Below are positions 44,451 to 53,721 of a stretch of DNA of 64,000 nt, in pieces. Position 1 is the first letter of the stretch. The number at the start of each line of letters is the position of its first letter. The notes beneath the pieces are model-generated. The model was given only the letters and a program-made list of their open reading frames with translations, ran no database searches and was not told the origin of the DNA. Made by a program: the position numbers and the translations under genes. Origin of the DNA: Goodfellowiella coeruleoviolacea (GTDB lineage: Bacteria; Actinomycetota; Actinomycetes; Mycobacteriales; Pseudonocardiaceae); NCBI RefSeq assembly GCF_024171785.1, contig NZ_JAMTCK010000001.1:186134-250133 (forward strand). The letters are read 5' to 3'.

Positions 44451-44768
44451 CTACGGCAGCCGCGATGCCAGCGGCGACGCCGGCACGACCGGCACCCCCT
44501 TGGTCGCCGCGGTGGCCACGGCGGCGTTGCCGGTCTGGCTCTGGCCGGCCAGCAGCGCGCGTTCCACAGTGGACACTTCTGGTTTCGCGTGCAGGGCCTG
44601 GGCGGCTGCCGCGTTGCTCACCGCTGGGGCGACGCTGGTCGCCAGTGGGGCGGTGCGGCCCTGGTGCACGCTGGCGGCGGTGGTGGACTCCTTGGCGGCG
44701 GCCGGTGACGCCGGTGCCAGGACTCGGGTGAGCGACAGGGGCATCTCAGCGGGCAGCATCAGGGTCAC
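44451..44768 (-). CDS. Small eCIS-linked protein resembling the effector N-terminus
   Basis: A 105-residue Ala/Val-rich protein whose GTG start overlaps the ATPase stop (GTGA). Two stretches match the effector N-terminus: SNAAAAQAL here versus SNAAVTAAL there, and LLAGQSQTGNAAVATA here versus PFAGQDIVGNGAVAAA there. It is the last gene of the long leftward operon. It may be a small cargo, or carry a sequence used for loading; neither is proven. Confidence 0.65.
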   Translation of the reverse strand: MTLMLPAEMPLSLTRVLAPASPAAAKESTTAASVHQGRTAPLATSVAPAVSNAAAAQALHAKPEVSTVERALLAGQSQTGNAAVATAATKGVPVVPASPLASRLP

Positions 44769-46870
44769 CCCGGGGTCGGCTCGTCGGCGAGCAGGTGGGC
44801 GTGGGGGCCGAGTTCGGACGGGCGCAGCAGCCGGGCTTCCCGCTGGAACTGGCGGGCCACGCCACGAACGACGTGGCGCATGCCAATCACTGTACTGCCG
44901 GCGTCGGCCGCGGCAAGGGCGGCGGTGCGGGCGGCCGCGGTGATGCCCGCACCGGTCATGTCCAGGCGGCACAACGCGTCCAGGTCCACGTCCGCGTCGA
45001 GCGGGGCTTCCTCGGGAAACGCCAGCCGCCACAGCCTGCGCCGTTCCGGCGCGCCGGGGCGGGGGAAGTGGACCACGAAGTGGAAGCGGCGGGTGAAGGC
45101 CGGGTCGATGTTGTCCTTGAGGTTGCTGGTCAGGATCACCAGGCCGTCGCTGGCCTCCAGGCGCTGCAACAGGTAGCCGACCTCCAGGTTGGCGTACCGG
45201 TCCGTGCCGTGCCGCACCTCGCCGCGCTTGCCGAACAGGGCGTCGGCCTCGTCGAACAGCAGCACCGCGTGGCTCTCCTCGGCCTGCCGGAACGCGGCCT
45301 CCATGTTCTTCTCGGTCTCCCCCACCCACTTGGAGACCACCTGGGCGAGGTCCACCTTCAGCAGCTCCAGGCCGAGCATGCCGGTGACGATCTCCGCGGA
45401 CATGGTCTTGCCGGTGCCCGGTTCCCCGGTGAACAGCGCCTTCACCCCGCCGTGGGCCGAACGCCTGGCGAAACCCCAGGACTCGGCGATGCGGGGCCAG
45501 GCGCGGAACGCCGAGGCGATCTCCAGGATCTGGTGCAGCTGCGCGTCCTGCAGCACCAGGTCCTCGATGGCCCGCCGGGGCAGGATCGACTGGACGGCGC
45601 TGCCGTTGCGGTGCCGGGTCACCGTGGCGATGGCGGGCTCCACGTGGGCGGCGACGGGCTCCGGTCGTCCGTTGCCGGCCACGCGCGCGCCAGCGGCGGC
45701 GACCGAGGCGACCGCGCGCAGTTCCCCGCCGCTCATCCGGTACCGGGCGGCGAGGTCCGCCAGGGCGGTGCCGTCCAGTTGGGGCAGGGCGGCCGACCAC
45801 ATGGCACGGCGGTCCCGGAATCCCGGCACCGGAACGGTGAGTTCGGCGTAGGCCCTGGCCGCGAGCAGGCTGGCCGGACGCCACGGCTTGACGCCGGTCA
45901 GGCACACCGGCACCCGGGACCGGGCCAGCAGCCCGGACAGGATCTCGGCCACCGACCGGCGCGGCTCGTCGTGCAGGTCGTCGGTGGGAACCCACAGCAC
46001 CGCGTCCAGGGCGGCGGCCACCCGCAGGTCGTCCTCGACGCCAGCGGTCAGCACGCGCGGGGGTCTGCCCGCCGCGGCGGCCAGCGCGTGCACGACGTCG
46101 AGTTGGCTGTCCGCGGGGCAGCCCCACAGCCCGAGCAGGTCGATCTCGCCCGCGCCCAGTGCCCGGCCGAGCCGGGCGAGCCGGTCGGCGGCCAGGCCGG
46201 GCGGAACCACCTGCGGCTGTGGTTGGCGCACCTCGCCGGGGTCGTGGCCGAGCAGCCCGACATCCCCGCCCCAGCCCAGCAGGAAGTCGAACACCCCCGG
46301 ACCGAGGACGAGTTCCTGGGCGAGTTCGACCGGGGCCGCACCGCAGGCGCGCAGCAGGCCGAAGCGGCGCAGCGGCCCGGTCGGGCCGAGGGCGCGGCGC
46401 CGGGCCAGTCGCGCGGCCGGGGTGTCCGCGCCCACCGTGACCAGCAGCTCCACCGAGGGCAGGCGCCGGTTCAGGTTGTCGACGATGTAGGCGTAGATCC
46501 GCTCGTAGCCCGGGTCCAGTTCGGGTGCGGCGACCAGCAGCAGCGCGTCCTGCTCCACCCGGGTCAGGCCGAACCTGGTGGCGAGCGCGTCCAGTGGCAG
46601 GGTTACGCCGTGCGCGGCGGCCCGGCGCCGCAGGTCCCGTTCGGCCTCGGGTTCCGGCGGCGGCTGCGGGGCCGGCTCGGTCATGGCGCCGGCCGCGGCG
46701 TCCACCTGGTCGAGCAGCACGCCGACCTGTTCGTCGGTCACACAGTAGGGCGTGAGATCCGGGCGGGTGAGCAGGGCGGCGAGCCGCGCCTGGCGCTCGA
46801 CCGCGAGGCGCAGCGCCCGGTGCACGGCGGCCAGCCGGATGCGCAGGTGCTGCACGGCGACGTCGCTCAA
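44765..46870 (-). CDS. AAA+ ATPase of the contractile injection system (Afp15-like)
   Basis: A 701-residue protein with an N-terminal helical region, a degenerate first ATPase-like region and a complete second AAA+ module: Walker A GEPGTGKTMSAEIV (about residue 482), Walker B HAVLLFDEADALFGKRGEV, sensor LVILTSNLKDNIDPAFTRRF and arginine-finger FHFVVHFPRPG. eCIS clusters carry such an ATPase, needed for particle assembly rather than injection. Start TTG 46870 is favoured by GAGG five bases ahead; GTG 46855 is an alternative. Confidence 0.88.
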   Translation of the reverse strand: MSDVAVQHLRIRLAAVHRALRLAVERQARLAALLTRPDLTPYCVTDEQVGVLLDQVDAAAGAMTEPAPQPPPEPEAERDLRRRAAAHGVTLPLDALATRFGLTRVEQDALLLVAAPELDPGYERIYAYIVDNLNRRLPSVELLVTVGADTPAARLARRRALGPTGPLRRFGLLRACGAAPVELAQELVLGPGVFDFLLGWGGDVGLLGHDPGEVRQPQPQVVPPGLAADRLARLGRALGAGEIDLLGLWGCPADSQLDVVHALAAAAGRPPRVLTAGVEDDLRVAAALDAVLWVPTDDLHDEPRRSVAEILSGLLARSRVPVCLTGVKPWRPASLLAARAYAELTVPVPGFRDRRAMWSAALPQLDGTALADLAARYRMSGGELRAVASVAAAGARVAGNGRPEPVAAHVEPAIATVTRHRNGSAVQSILPRRAIEDLVLQDAQLHQILEIASAFRAWPRIAESWGFARRSAHGGVKALFTGEPGTGKTMSAEIVTGMLGLELLKVDLAQVVSKWVGETEKNMEAAFRQAEESHAVLLFDEADALFGKRGEVRHGTDRYANLEVGYLLQRLEASDGLVILTSNLKDNIDPAFTRRFHFVVHFPRPGAPERRRLWRLAFPEEAPLDADVDLDALCRLDMTGAGITAAARTAALAAADAGSTVIGMRHVVRGVARQFQREARLLRPSELGPHAHLLADEPTPG

Positions 46871-46876
46871 CGCGCC

Positions 46877-48751
46877 TCACCCTCCCGAGAACGTCAGGCT
46901 TCGCCCGCCCAGCCACACCACGTCGCGCACGTCGGCGAGCAGGCCGGCACGCAGCAGGTCGGCGTGGCGGCGACCGAGGGGCATCCGCACCCGCACGGCG
47001 GCGCGCTCGAACCGCACCGTCGCCTCCAGATCGGCCAGCCGGGCCAGGGCCAGCACCGGATCCGGTGTCTCCCGGTCGTGCCACAGCGTCCAGGCGATCA
47101 GGCCGAGGCCCAGTCCCGCGGCCACGGTGAGGCTGCGCTCCAGGTCGTCGTCGGCCGCGAGCGGCACCGCCCGGCGCTCGACAACCAGGGCGCGGACCAG
47201 CTCACCCAGGCGCCCGGCGTGTCCGGGCAGCGACGCGGCCAGCCGGAGATCGGGCCGAGGGCCACTGGATGTCCACAGTGGAGTCGGCAGGGGCAGCCGG
47301 GTCACCGGGTCGCCGCGCAGCGGCCGGGCGTCGGTCACGAACCGCACGCCCGCCGCGGCGAGTTCGGCCAGGCAGCCCGACGGCAGCGGGCCCGCGCAGA
47401 CCAGCACCGGCGGCCGTCCGCAGGCCCGCCAGTGCGGCAGCAGCCCGGGGACACCGGCGGACCAGGCGATCGGGAACACGCCCTGCGCGTCGACGAGCAG
47501 CAGCTGGTCGGCCACCCCGGTGACCAACAGCGGGTCGGCGGGGTCGTGCCCCCGGCACAGTGCGAGCGAGAGCACCCCGTCCAGCACGGGCAGTGCGGGT
47601 CGCACCTGACGGGCGAACCCGACCAGGGCGTCCTCGGGCACGGGTGCGTCGAGCCCGGCGAACGCGGCGGCAGCCGTGCTGTCGCGCTCGGTCCGGCGCC
47701 AGCCGCGCTCGGTCAGGCCCAGCACCTTGTACGCCAACGCCGTCGCGAACAGCGGCGCGGCGTCGGCGAGATCGAGACCGGCCAGGGCCGGGCCGATGGC
47801 GTCGAGGTAGCCGACCCGCGCCAGCGGACCGGCGATCAGGAACGGCAGCACCGACCAGACCCGCGTCTCACCCACCGCCGGAGCCGGCAGCGGGCCGGCG
47901 GCCGGGGCTGGCGCGGCGGGTGCCGGGGGCGGGGGGCCGCTGGCGGGCACGGCGGTGGCCCCGGTCGGTGCGGCTTCACCGCCGTCCGGTGTGGACTGCT
48001 GGCCGGCCGCGGGGTGGGTCGTGGCGTCGGCTGCGGGCGCGGTCGTGGCTGTCGACGCGAGCAGGGACCGCGCCAGGCGGACCACGGCCGCGGTGTCACC
48101 GTCCGGTGTGGACGGCTGCGGGCCGTGGTGGGTCTGGTCGGCGGTGGCCGTGGACCCGTGCCGGGGCTCGGCGCGGCGGCGGAGTTCCGCGGTCAGCCGG
48201 GTGAGCGGGGTGGACCAGTCCGCTGTGGACCGGGCCGCCGCCGGGTCGGTGCTGACCACGTCGAGCAGAGCGGCCAGGTAGACCCGCAGCGACTCCACCG
48301 GCAGCAGCGCCAGCACCGCGTCCAGTTCACCGCGCTCGGCGAGGTCGGTGAACAGGTCGGTGACCAGCGGCGGCGACCAGGCCGGCCGCGGCAGGAACGA
48401 CTCCGCGAACGACACCGCGTCGCCGTCGGGCACGGCGGGCGCGGCCGCTGGCACGCCACCGGCCGGCGCCGGGTCGATGCGGATGTCCACGGGCGGGGCG
48501 CCGCTCCCGGACCACCGGCGGGTGTCCAGCCGAGCGGTCACCAGCACCGGGTCGGTGATCTCCACGTCCGGCCCGTCCTCGGTGACCTGGTCGGCGAACC
48601 GCTCGGTGAGCAGGTCCGGCAGCGCGGCCAGCACCTGGTCGACCAGTGCCGTCGGGTCGGGGCCCCAGCTCCACCCACCGCGGCGGACCACCGTCACGGT
48701 GCAGTCCCGCACCACGATGTCGGCGCTGGTCCGCCGGGTGGGGGTGGTCAT
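46877..48751 (-). CDS. eCIS tape-measure-type protein (Afp14-like)
   Basis: A 624-residue protein. The N-terminus (VRDCTVTVVRRGGWSWGPDP, LVDQVLAALPDLLTERFA) resembles the contractile-injection-system tape-measure family, followed by a Pro/Ala/Thr-rich spacer (about 230-320) and a helical C-terminal half. Its position just before the ATPase gene also fits Afp14. It overlaps the previous gene by 4 bases (ATGA). A clear helical heptad repeat is not obvious to me, so the name leans on the N-terminus and position. Confidence 0.7.
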   Translation of the reverse strand: MTTPTRRTSADIVVRDCTVTVVRRGGWSWGPDPTALVDQVLAALPDLLTERFADQVTEDGPDVEITDPVLVTARLDTRRWSGSGAPPVDIRIDPAPAGGVPAAAPAVPDGDAVSFAESFLPRPAWSPPLVTDLFTDLAERGELDAVLALLPVESLRVYLAALLDVVSTDPAAARSTADWSTPLTRLTAELRRRAEPRHGSTATADQTHHGPQPSTPDGDTAAVVRLARSLLASTATTAPAADATTHPAAGQQSTPDGGEAAPTGATAVPASGPPPPAPAAPAPAAGPLPAPAVGETRVWSVLPFLIAGPLARVGYLDAIGPALAGLDLADAAPLFATALAYKVLGLTERGWRRTERDSTAAAAFAGLDAPVPEDALVGFARQVRPALPVLDGVLSLALCRGHDPADPLLVTGVADQLLLVDAQGVFPIAWSAGVPGLLPHWRACGRPPVLVCAGPLPSGCLAELAAAGVRFVTDARPLRGDPVTRLPLPTPLWTSSGPRPDLRLAASLPGHAGRLGELVRALVVERRAVPLAADDDLERSLTVAAGLGLGLIAWTLWHDRETPDPVLALARLADLEATVRFERAAVRVRMPLGRRHADLLRAGLLADVRDVVWLGGRSLTFSGG

Positions 48752-49275
48752 GGCGCGGTCACCTCCTGCAGCCGGCCCGCGTACCCGGCCACCAGGACCA
48801 GTGCGCCGTGCTCGCCGGTGTCCAGGGCCACCGGGAGTTCCGCCTGGGCGCCACCGGCCGGCACCTCCCCGACCAGCACGTGCGCCTGCTGGCCGTCGCT
48901 GATCAGCGCGAGCACCGGGGTGAGCCGGGTGACCGACGCCGGCAGGGTGAGCACGAGCTTGCCGGCCGTGATCTCCAGCGTGGTGGACCACGGCGCCAGC
49001 TGCGCCAGTGCGGGCCTGGGCTTGCCGTCCTGGCCGGTGTCCACCCCGAAGGCCAGCGGCTCGGCGAAGACGGCCGGCTCGTCGTCGACGGCCGCGACCG
49101 CGAGTCGCCGGTCCGGCAGCGCGAGCACCGCGCTCCGGCCGCCGCTGAGCGAGACCCGCACCGGCAGCGCCTCGCCCACCAGCGACCCCACTTCGACGGG
49201 CGCGCCGGCGCCGGTCAGTGCCAGCGCGCCGACCACGTGCCCGGTGTCGGCCACGTACACCACGGAAAGCCCCAT
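48748..49275 (-). CDS. eCIS operon protein of unknown function
   Basis: A 175-residue, mainly beta-strand protein (MGLSVVYVADTGHVVGALAL, LPVRVSLSGGRSAVLALPD, LVLTLPASVTRLTPVLALI, VLVAGYAGRLQEVTAP). Its start and stop overlap or abut neighbours, so it is an integral part of the operon. The strand pattern suggests a baseplate or fibre component; no family recognised. Confidence 0.65.
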   Translation of the reverse strand: MGLSVVYVADTGHVVGALALTGAGAPVEVGSLVGEALPVRVSLSGGRSAVLALPDRRLAVAAVDDEPAVFAEPLAFGVDTGQDGKPRPALAQLAPWSTTLEITAGKLVLTLPASVTRLTPVLALISDGQQAHVLVGEVPAGGAQAELPVALDTGEHGALVLVAGYAGRLQEVTAP

Positions 49276-49277
49276 CG

Positions 49278-50420
49278 TCAGCCCCCGCCGTTCGTTGCCG
49301 CGACCGCGGCCAGGATGAGGAAGTCGACCGCGCCCGGCTGTTCCACGACCTTGCCCGGGGCTGCCACCGGGTCGAACAGGCGCACCCGGCAGCGCACCCG
49401 TCGCTCACCGTCCACTGTGGCCTCCACCGGGCTGTGCAGTGCCGTGGCCGAGTGGGTCAGCGGCGGTCGCGGGGTGAGCTGGACGTGCAGCACCACCCGG
49501 CCGTCGGCGACCTGCTGCGGGGTGACGCCGGCGGGCAGCGGCAGCAGCATGCCGTCGGTGGCCGTGCCGGTCTGGACGAGCACGCTGCCCCCGGAGGTCC
49601 GACCGGAGAAGCTGCCCGCGATGGTCAGGTTCCCGTTGGCGGCCACGGTCATCAGCGGGGCCACCGAGCCGCTGCCCTGGTACAGGCCGAACACCAGGCT
49701 CGGCGGGTCACCACCGGACAGCACCACCGCCGGCTGTCCTTCCTGGACGGTCGGACTGGTGCGCAGGGTCAGCGCGCCAGCCCGCGCCGCCACGGTGTCC
49801 GCGCGCACCCCGGCGTAGCGCAACCCCACCTCCCGGGCGGTGCTGGCCACGCCGGTGAAGTGCCCCTCGGTCCACCGCACGTACCCGAGCAGCACGAGCC
49901 AGCGGGTGGACGGGTCGGCCGGGGCCGCGCCGACCTCGGGTGGCTGCTGGTCGGCGACCAGCCGTTCGTCCCCGAGGCGGCCGAACAGGACCTGGTAGGA
50001 CTCCTCCACCCGGGTGGACCCGGCGGTGGCGCCGCACGCCCCGGCGAACGCGCTCGACTGGGCCGCGTCCCGGTCGAGCGCGGTGAGGAACACCGGGTAG
50101 GGCTCGTCGGTCGGCTGGTCCGCCCCGTTGACCGAGGCGAAGTCGCTCTCCCGCAGCACGACCGGCTCGGCGACGACCACCTCGCGGCCGGTGCCGTCCA
50201 CGGCCAGCCCCGCTGACACGCGCACCTCCACGTAGCGGGCGTTGGTCAGCGGGTCGGTCCGGGGCACGGTGACCAGCTCCAGTCCCTCGGCGATGCCCCA
50301 CTCGTGCAGGTGGCGGGCGTGCCGCGCGGCCACGCCGCGCGCGTGCGCCACGGTGGCCGACAGGTCCGCGGCGGCCAGCACCTGGCCCTCGTGGAACGCG
50401 GGTCTCAGCGGGCCGGTCAT
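49278..50420 (-). CDS. eCIS operon protein, family of three related proteins (member 1)
   Basis: A 380-residue protein. The N-terminal 110 residues (FHEGQVLAAADLSATVAHARGV, WGIAEGLELV, VEVRVSAGLAVDGTGREVVV) share a pattern with the next two upstream proteins: xGQxL-x-D-x(20)-G(V/I)xxGL-x(n)-VxxGxAxDxxGxEVV. The rest contains a Gly/Ser-rich beta region (FSGRTSGGSVLVQTG) that may be fibre-like. Function unknown; probably baseplate or surface structure. Confidence 0.7.
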   Translation of the reverse strand: MTGPLRPAFHEGQVLAAADLSATVAHARGVAARHARHLHEWGIAEGLELVTVPRTDPLTNARYVEVRVSAGLAVDGTGREVVVAEPVVLRESDFASVNGADQPTDEPYPVFLTALDRDAAQSSAFAGACGATAGSTRVEESYQVLFGRLGDERLVADQQPPEVGAAPADPSTRWLVLLGYVRWTEGHFTGVASTAREVGLRYAGVRADTVAARAGALTLRTSPTVQEGQPAVVLSGGDPPSLVFGLYQGSGSVAPLMTVAANGNLTIAGSFSGRTSGGSVLVQTGTATDGMLLPLPAGVTPQQVADGRVVLHVQLTPRPPLTHSATALHSPVEATVDGERRVRCRVRLFDPVAAPGKVVEQPGAVDFLILAAVAATNGGG

Positions 50421-52387
50421 GTCGACTCTCCCGAGGTCGGCTTGGCGGCTCGGCCGGACCGCCGCCGGGTCGATGACGTGGCCGAACCGGTGTCCGGCTC
50501 CCTCGACGTGCTCTCCAGGTCGGCCAGGCGCGCCCCGAGCCGCTCCGGCAGTTGCCCCGCGACCTCGCTGACCTGCTCCTGCGCGCTGCTCAGCTGGGCC
50601 CGCAGGCCGGTGACGGTGGCGGTCAGGTCGGCCACCTGGGCCCGCAGCACGGCCAGTTCGTGCAGGCTGTCGGTGACCTCGCTGGGCGCGGTGTACACCT
50701 GCTCGTGGATCGCCTTCGGGGGCGTCTCCCCCGGGGCTGGCGTGAGCAGCAGCGTCAGCATCTGGTCGAGGTCACCGGTGCGGGGCCAGTCGCCGAGCAG
50801 GTTCTCCGGGTAGGGCCGGGGCACCGGGCCGTCCTCGGGCAGGGTGGGCTTGTCGTGCCGGGGCACCGGCTGGCAGCACACCCGCTCGGCCAGCTCCCGC
50901 AGCCGGTACAGCTTGGGCAGCCACTCGCCGTACACCGATCCGCCCGGCAGCACCTGTTCCCTGGTCGCCGCGCAGACCCGCACCACGTCGCAGTCGGCCA
51001 GTTCCAGGCGGGCGAGCAGGACGTCGGTGTCGGCGCAGTCGGTGGCCGGCGGGGTCAGGGTCGCGCAGGCCGCGTCGGTGAGGAAGCGGCGCAGCGCCGT
51101 GGTGAGCGCGGCCGCGGCCTCGGCGAGCTGCCGCAGCTCCGCGACCGTGGTCGGCGGGCCGCCGTCCTCGGCCGGTGTCGGCAGCAGCGGCGGCACGGTG
51201 ACCCGGGCGACCTCGGCGCGCAGCGCGCAGTCGGCCAGCCTGGTGGCCCGGTCGAGCCGGTCCAGCAGCCACTCCCGGACCAGGCTGAGGTCGGCGCGGA
51301 ACTCGACCCCCAGCCCGTAGCTCAGCGGTGTGCCCTGCGCCAGCATCCGGACCTCCAGGGGCGCGTCCGGATCGGGCCGCTCCGGCGCGACCCGCAGCCC
51401 GGTCTCGGTGACCACCGCGCGGGCGATCGACCGGCGCACCGGGTCCGGCCACACCGATTCGGGGTCGGTGGCGGCGAGCCGCGCGCACGCCGCGCGCAGC
51501 ACCCCGCGCGCGTCGGACACGCCGGCCAGGTCCGGGTAGTCCCTGGCGAGCTGGTCCTGGCCGGCCCGGTCGTAGCTGTCGTAGCGGGCGACCGCACTGG
51601 CCAGCGCGCGCACGTGCGCGGTCATCTCGCGGGCCACCGGATCGGCCGGCACGCCCTCGCCGCTGGTGCGCAGCCAGGCCAGGCTGGCCGCGTAGCGGGC
51701 GGCGTCGGCCGCGTCGAAGCGCACCGGCCGGTCGGCGGCGAGGGCCGCGGTGAACATGGCGTCCACGTAGTGGCCGAGGCGCTGGTCGCGCAGTCGGGTC
51801 TGCTCGGCCTTGGCCGGGTCGCCGATGCTGGCCAGCAGCTGGCTGCCCGGGTTGTGCCGGTGGTCGGTGACCTCGCCGCACCTGACCAGGAACCGGTAGC
51901 TCTCCCGCACCCGGGAGGGCACGCACCCGGGCGAGGGGCACGGCTCCTCGGTGGCGTAGGGCGCGACCGGCTCGGCCGCGACCTCCTCGTAGCGGACGAA
52001 CAACCCGTAGTGGCGTGGGCCGTCCTCGGCGCAGCCGTGGCCGCAGTCCACGCCCAGTGAGCTGATCCGCAGTTCCCGCACGAGCGCGGCCACGTCGACC
52101 CGCTCCGCGCAGGACAGCACGATGTCGTTGCCGGCGCAGTCCAGCGCGTGGCCCGGCCGCACCAGCACGCTCCCGCCGCCGCACGGGTCGCAGGCGACCT
52201 CAAGGCCGCGGATGACCCCCGGCCCGGACAGCGACCGGTTGTGCAGCCGGTTCTTGTCCGTCAGGTAGGCGACCAGCAACCCGAGGTCGTCCTCGGTGAG
52301 CAGCTGGCCGGCGAAGAAGCGCGGCCGGACGAACGCGGCCGTCCTGGTCGCTGTCCCGCCGCAGCCGCAGCCGCAGTCCTGTGCCAT
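50417..52387 (-). CDS. eCIS operon protein, family of three related proteins (member 2), Cys-rich
   Basis: A 656-residue protein starting MAQDCGCGCGG. Its N-terminal domain (FFAGQLLTEDDLGLLVAYL, GPGVIRGLEVAC, VRPGHALDCAGNDIVLSC) is the shared domain of this trio. Further cysteines occur as CGHGC and CPSPGC. The long helical middle is followed by a C-terminal coiled-coil-like segment (VLRAQVADLTATVTGLRAQL). AAGGAG precedes ATG 52387. Cys clusters could bind metal; role unknown. Confidence 0.7.
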   Translation of the reverse strand: MAQDCGCGCGGTATRTAAFVRPRFFAGQLLTEDDLGLLVAYLTDKNRLHNRSLSGPGVIRGLEVACDPCGGGSVLVRPGHALDCAGNDIVLSCAERVDVAALVRELRISSLGVDCGHGCAEDGPRHYGLFVRYEEVAAEPVAPYATEEPCPSPGCVPSRVRESYRFLVRCGEVTDHRHNPGSQLLASIGDPAKAEQTRLRDQRLGHYVDAMFTAALAADRPVRFDAADAARYAASLAWLRTSGEGVPADPVAREMTAHVRALASAVARYDSYDRAGQDQLARDYPDLAGVSDARGVLRAACARLAATDPESVWPDPVRRSIARAVVTETGLRVAPERPDPDAPLEVRMLAQGTPLSYGLGVEFRADLSLVREWLLDRLDRATRLADCALRAEVARVTVPPLLPTPAEDGGPPTTVAELRQLAEAAAALTTALRRFLTDAACATLTPPATDCADTDVLLARLELADCDVVRVCAATREQVLPGGSVYGEWLPKLYRLRELAERVCCQPVPRHDKPTLPEDGPVPRPYPENLLGDWPRTGDLDQMLTLLLTPAPGETPPKAIHEQVYTAPSEVTDSLHELAVLRAQVADLTATVTGLRAQLSSAQEQVSEVAGQLPERLGARLADLESTSREPDTGSATSSTRRRSGRAAKPTSGEST

Positions 52388-52389
52388 GG

Positions 52390-53709
52390 TCAGCACTCCT
52401 TCACGAAGAACCAGCTCTCGAAGACGTCGCCGCTGGCACCGGTGCCCGACGTCCACGGCCCCACCCCGGACGGTGGCCGGCCGCAGCCGTGCGCGGCCGC
52501 GGTCTCCTCGCCGTCCTCGCAGTCGATGGTGGGAACCCGGCCACCGACGTTGGTGCCGTCGACCGGGCGGCAGCAGCGGTCGAGGATGAACGCGGCGCGC
52601 ACGCTGACCAGCACCCGGTCGCCGTCCTGCAGCACCTCGCGGGTGGTCTGCCGGTACCGGAAGCCCCGGGTGTACTCGTCCTCGCCGTCCGGTTCGGTGA
52701 ACTCGCCGCCCATGTACCAGGTGGACGCGTTGCGCCCGGCACCGCCCTCGATCACCTGGATCTCCACCACGCCGGGCCGCAGCGTGTCCACCCGGACGTC
52801 GTTGGAGAAGCGCACCACCAGCCCGCCGTCCTCGTCGTGCGTGCCCAGCAGGGCCTTGGCCTCGTCCACGCTGTAGGTGTGGCCGTGCCGCCAGTTCACG
52901 CCGGTGATCACGGTGGGCACGTGGCGGCCGAACGGCCGGCGCACGTTCAGGTGCACCTGCCTGGCCCGCACCGGCTGGTGCCAGTCCACGTCGTCGATCC
53001 TGGCCAGCCACAGCACCCGGTGCTCACCCCGCGAGCAGCAGGTGTCGCAGCGCCGGTCCTCGGGCGGCTCGCAGCCGGTCACCCGCACCGCGTAGCACTC
53101 CTCGGTGTAGCCGAACTCGCAGTCGGGGGTGTCGGCGCAGCCGTCGTTGTAGACCGCGCGGGTGGGTTCCACCGGCCGCTCGCGGTACTGGATGCCCACC
53201 CACACGGTGTCGGTGTCCCGCTCGTGCGGCGGCAGCGCCCGCCACAGGTCGACCACGCAGCCGTCCCGGACCACGACCTCGTTGCCGTCGCAGTCCACCC
53301 CGAGGCCCGGTGTGATCCGCACCCGGGCGCGGTGCCGCCCGTGCTCCGCGGCGTCCTGTTCGGACTCGGCACCGTCCTGTTCGGACCCGGTGAGATCCTG
53401 TTCGGATCCGGGGGCGTCCTGTTCGGACTCGCTGGCGCCGGGTTCGGACGCCGGCTCGATGGCCGCCGTCGGTTCCCCGGTGTCCCCCGGGTCGTCGCAC
53501 GGGTGCGCCGGGCGCACCGGTTCCACCAGCAGGCCGCACACCACCCCGTAGCCGAGCAGGCCGCGCATGCGCAGCTTCAGCTTCTCCCGGAAGTAGTCCT
53601 GCTCGCGCTGGAAGTCCCTGGCGCTGAGCATCTGACCGTGGAAGTACCGCAGCCGCCGCAACGGCGGTGCGTCGAATCCCCTTGTCGTTTCCGCCTCTGT
53701 CTCCGGCAT
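52390..53709 (-). CDS. eCIS operon protein, family of three related proteins (member 3)
   Basis: A 439-residue protein with the same N-terminal domain (YFHGQMLSARDFQREQDYF, GYGVVCGLLV, ITPGLGVDCDGNEVVVRDG). The domain is interrupted by an acidic insert holding four tandem 7-residue repeats of SESEQDA type. A Cys-rich stretch follows (TEECYAV, CEPPEDRRCDTCCSRG). The C-terminal half is beta-rich. It differs from the other two by this insert. Function unknown. Confidence 0.7.
   Translation of the reverse strand: MPETEAETTRGFDAPPLRRLRYFHGQMLSARDFQREQDYFREKLKLRMRGLLGYGVVCGLLVEPVRPAHPCDDPGDTGEPTAAIEPASEPGASESEQDAPGSEQDLTGSEQDGAESEQDAAEHGRHRARVRITPGLGVDCDGNEVVVRDGCVVDLWRALPPHERDTDTVWVGIQYRERPVEPTRAVYNDGCADTPDCEFGYTEECYAVRVTGCEPPEDRRCDTCCSRGEHRVLWLARIDDVDWHQPVRARQVHLNVRRPFGRHVPTVITGVNWRHGHTYSVDEAKALLGTHDEDGGLVVRFSNDVRVDTLRPGVVEIQVIEGGAGRNASTWYMGGEFTEPDGEDEYTRGFRYRQTTREVLQDGDRVLVSVRAAFILDRCCRPVDGTNVGGRVPTIDCEDGEETAAAHGCGRPPSGVGPWTSGTGASGDVFESWFFVKEC
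53354..53437 (-). repeat. Four tandem 21-bp coding repeats
   Basis: The word TCCTGTTCGGA starts at 53354, 53375, 53396 and 53417, exactly 21 bp apart. They encode acidic (S/G)xEQD-type heptapeptides. Confidence 0.85.
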
Positions 53710-53721
53710 CTCCCTGTCCTC

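Noticed and set aside
44795-49318. A 1500-codon open frame opposite the eCIS ATPase and tape-measure genes
   Set aside because: Antisense shadow caused by high GC at third positions; no domains.
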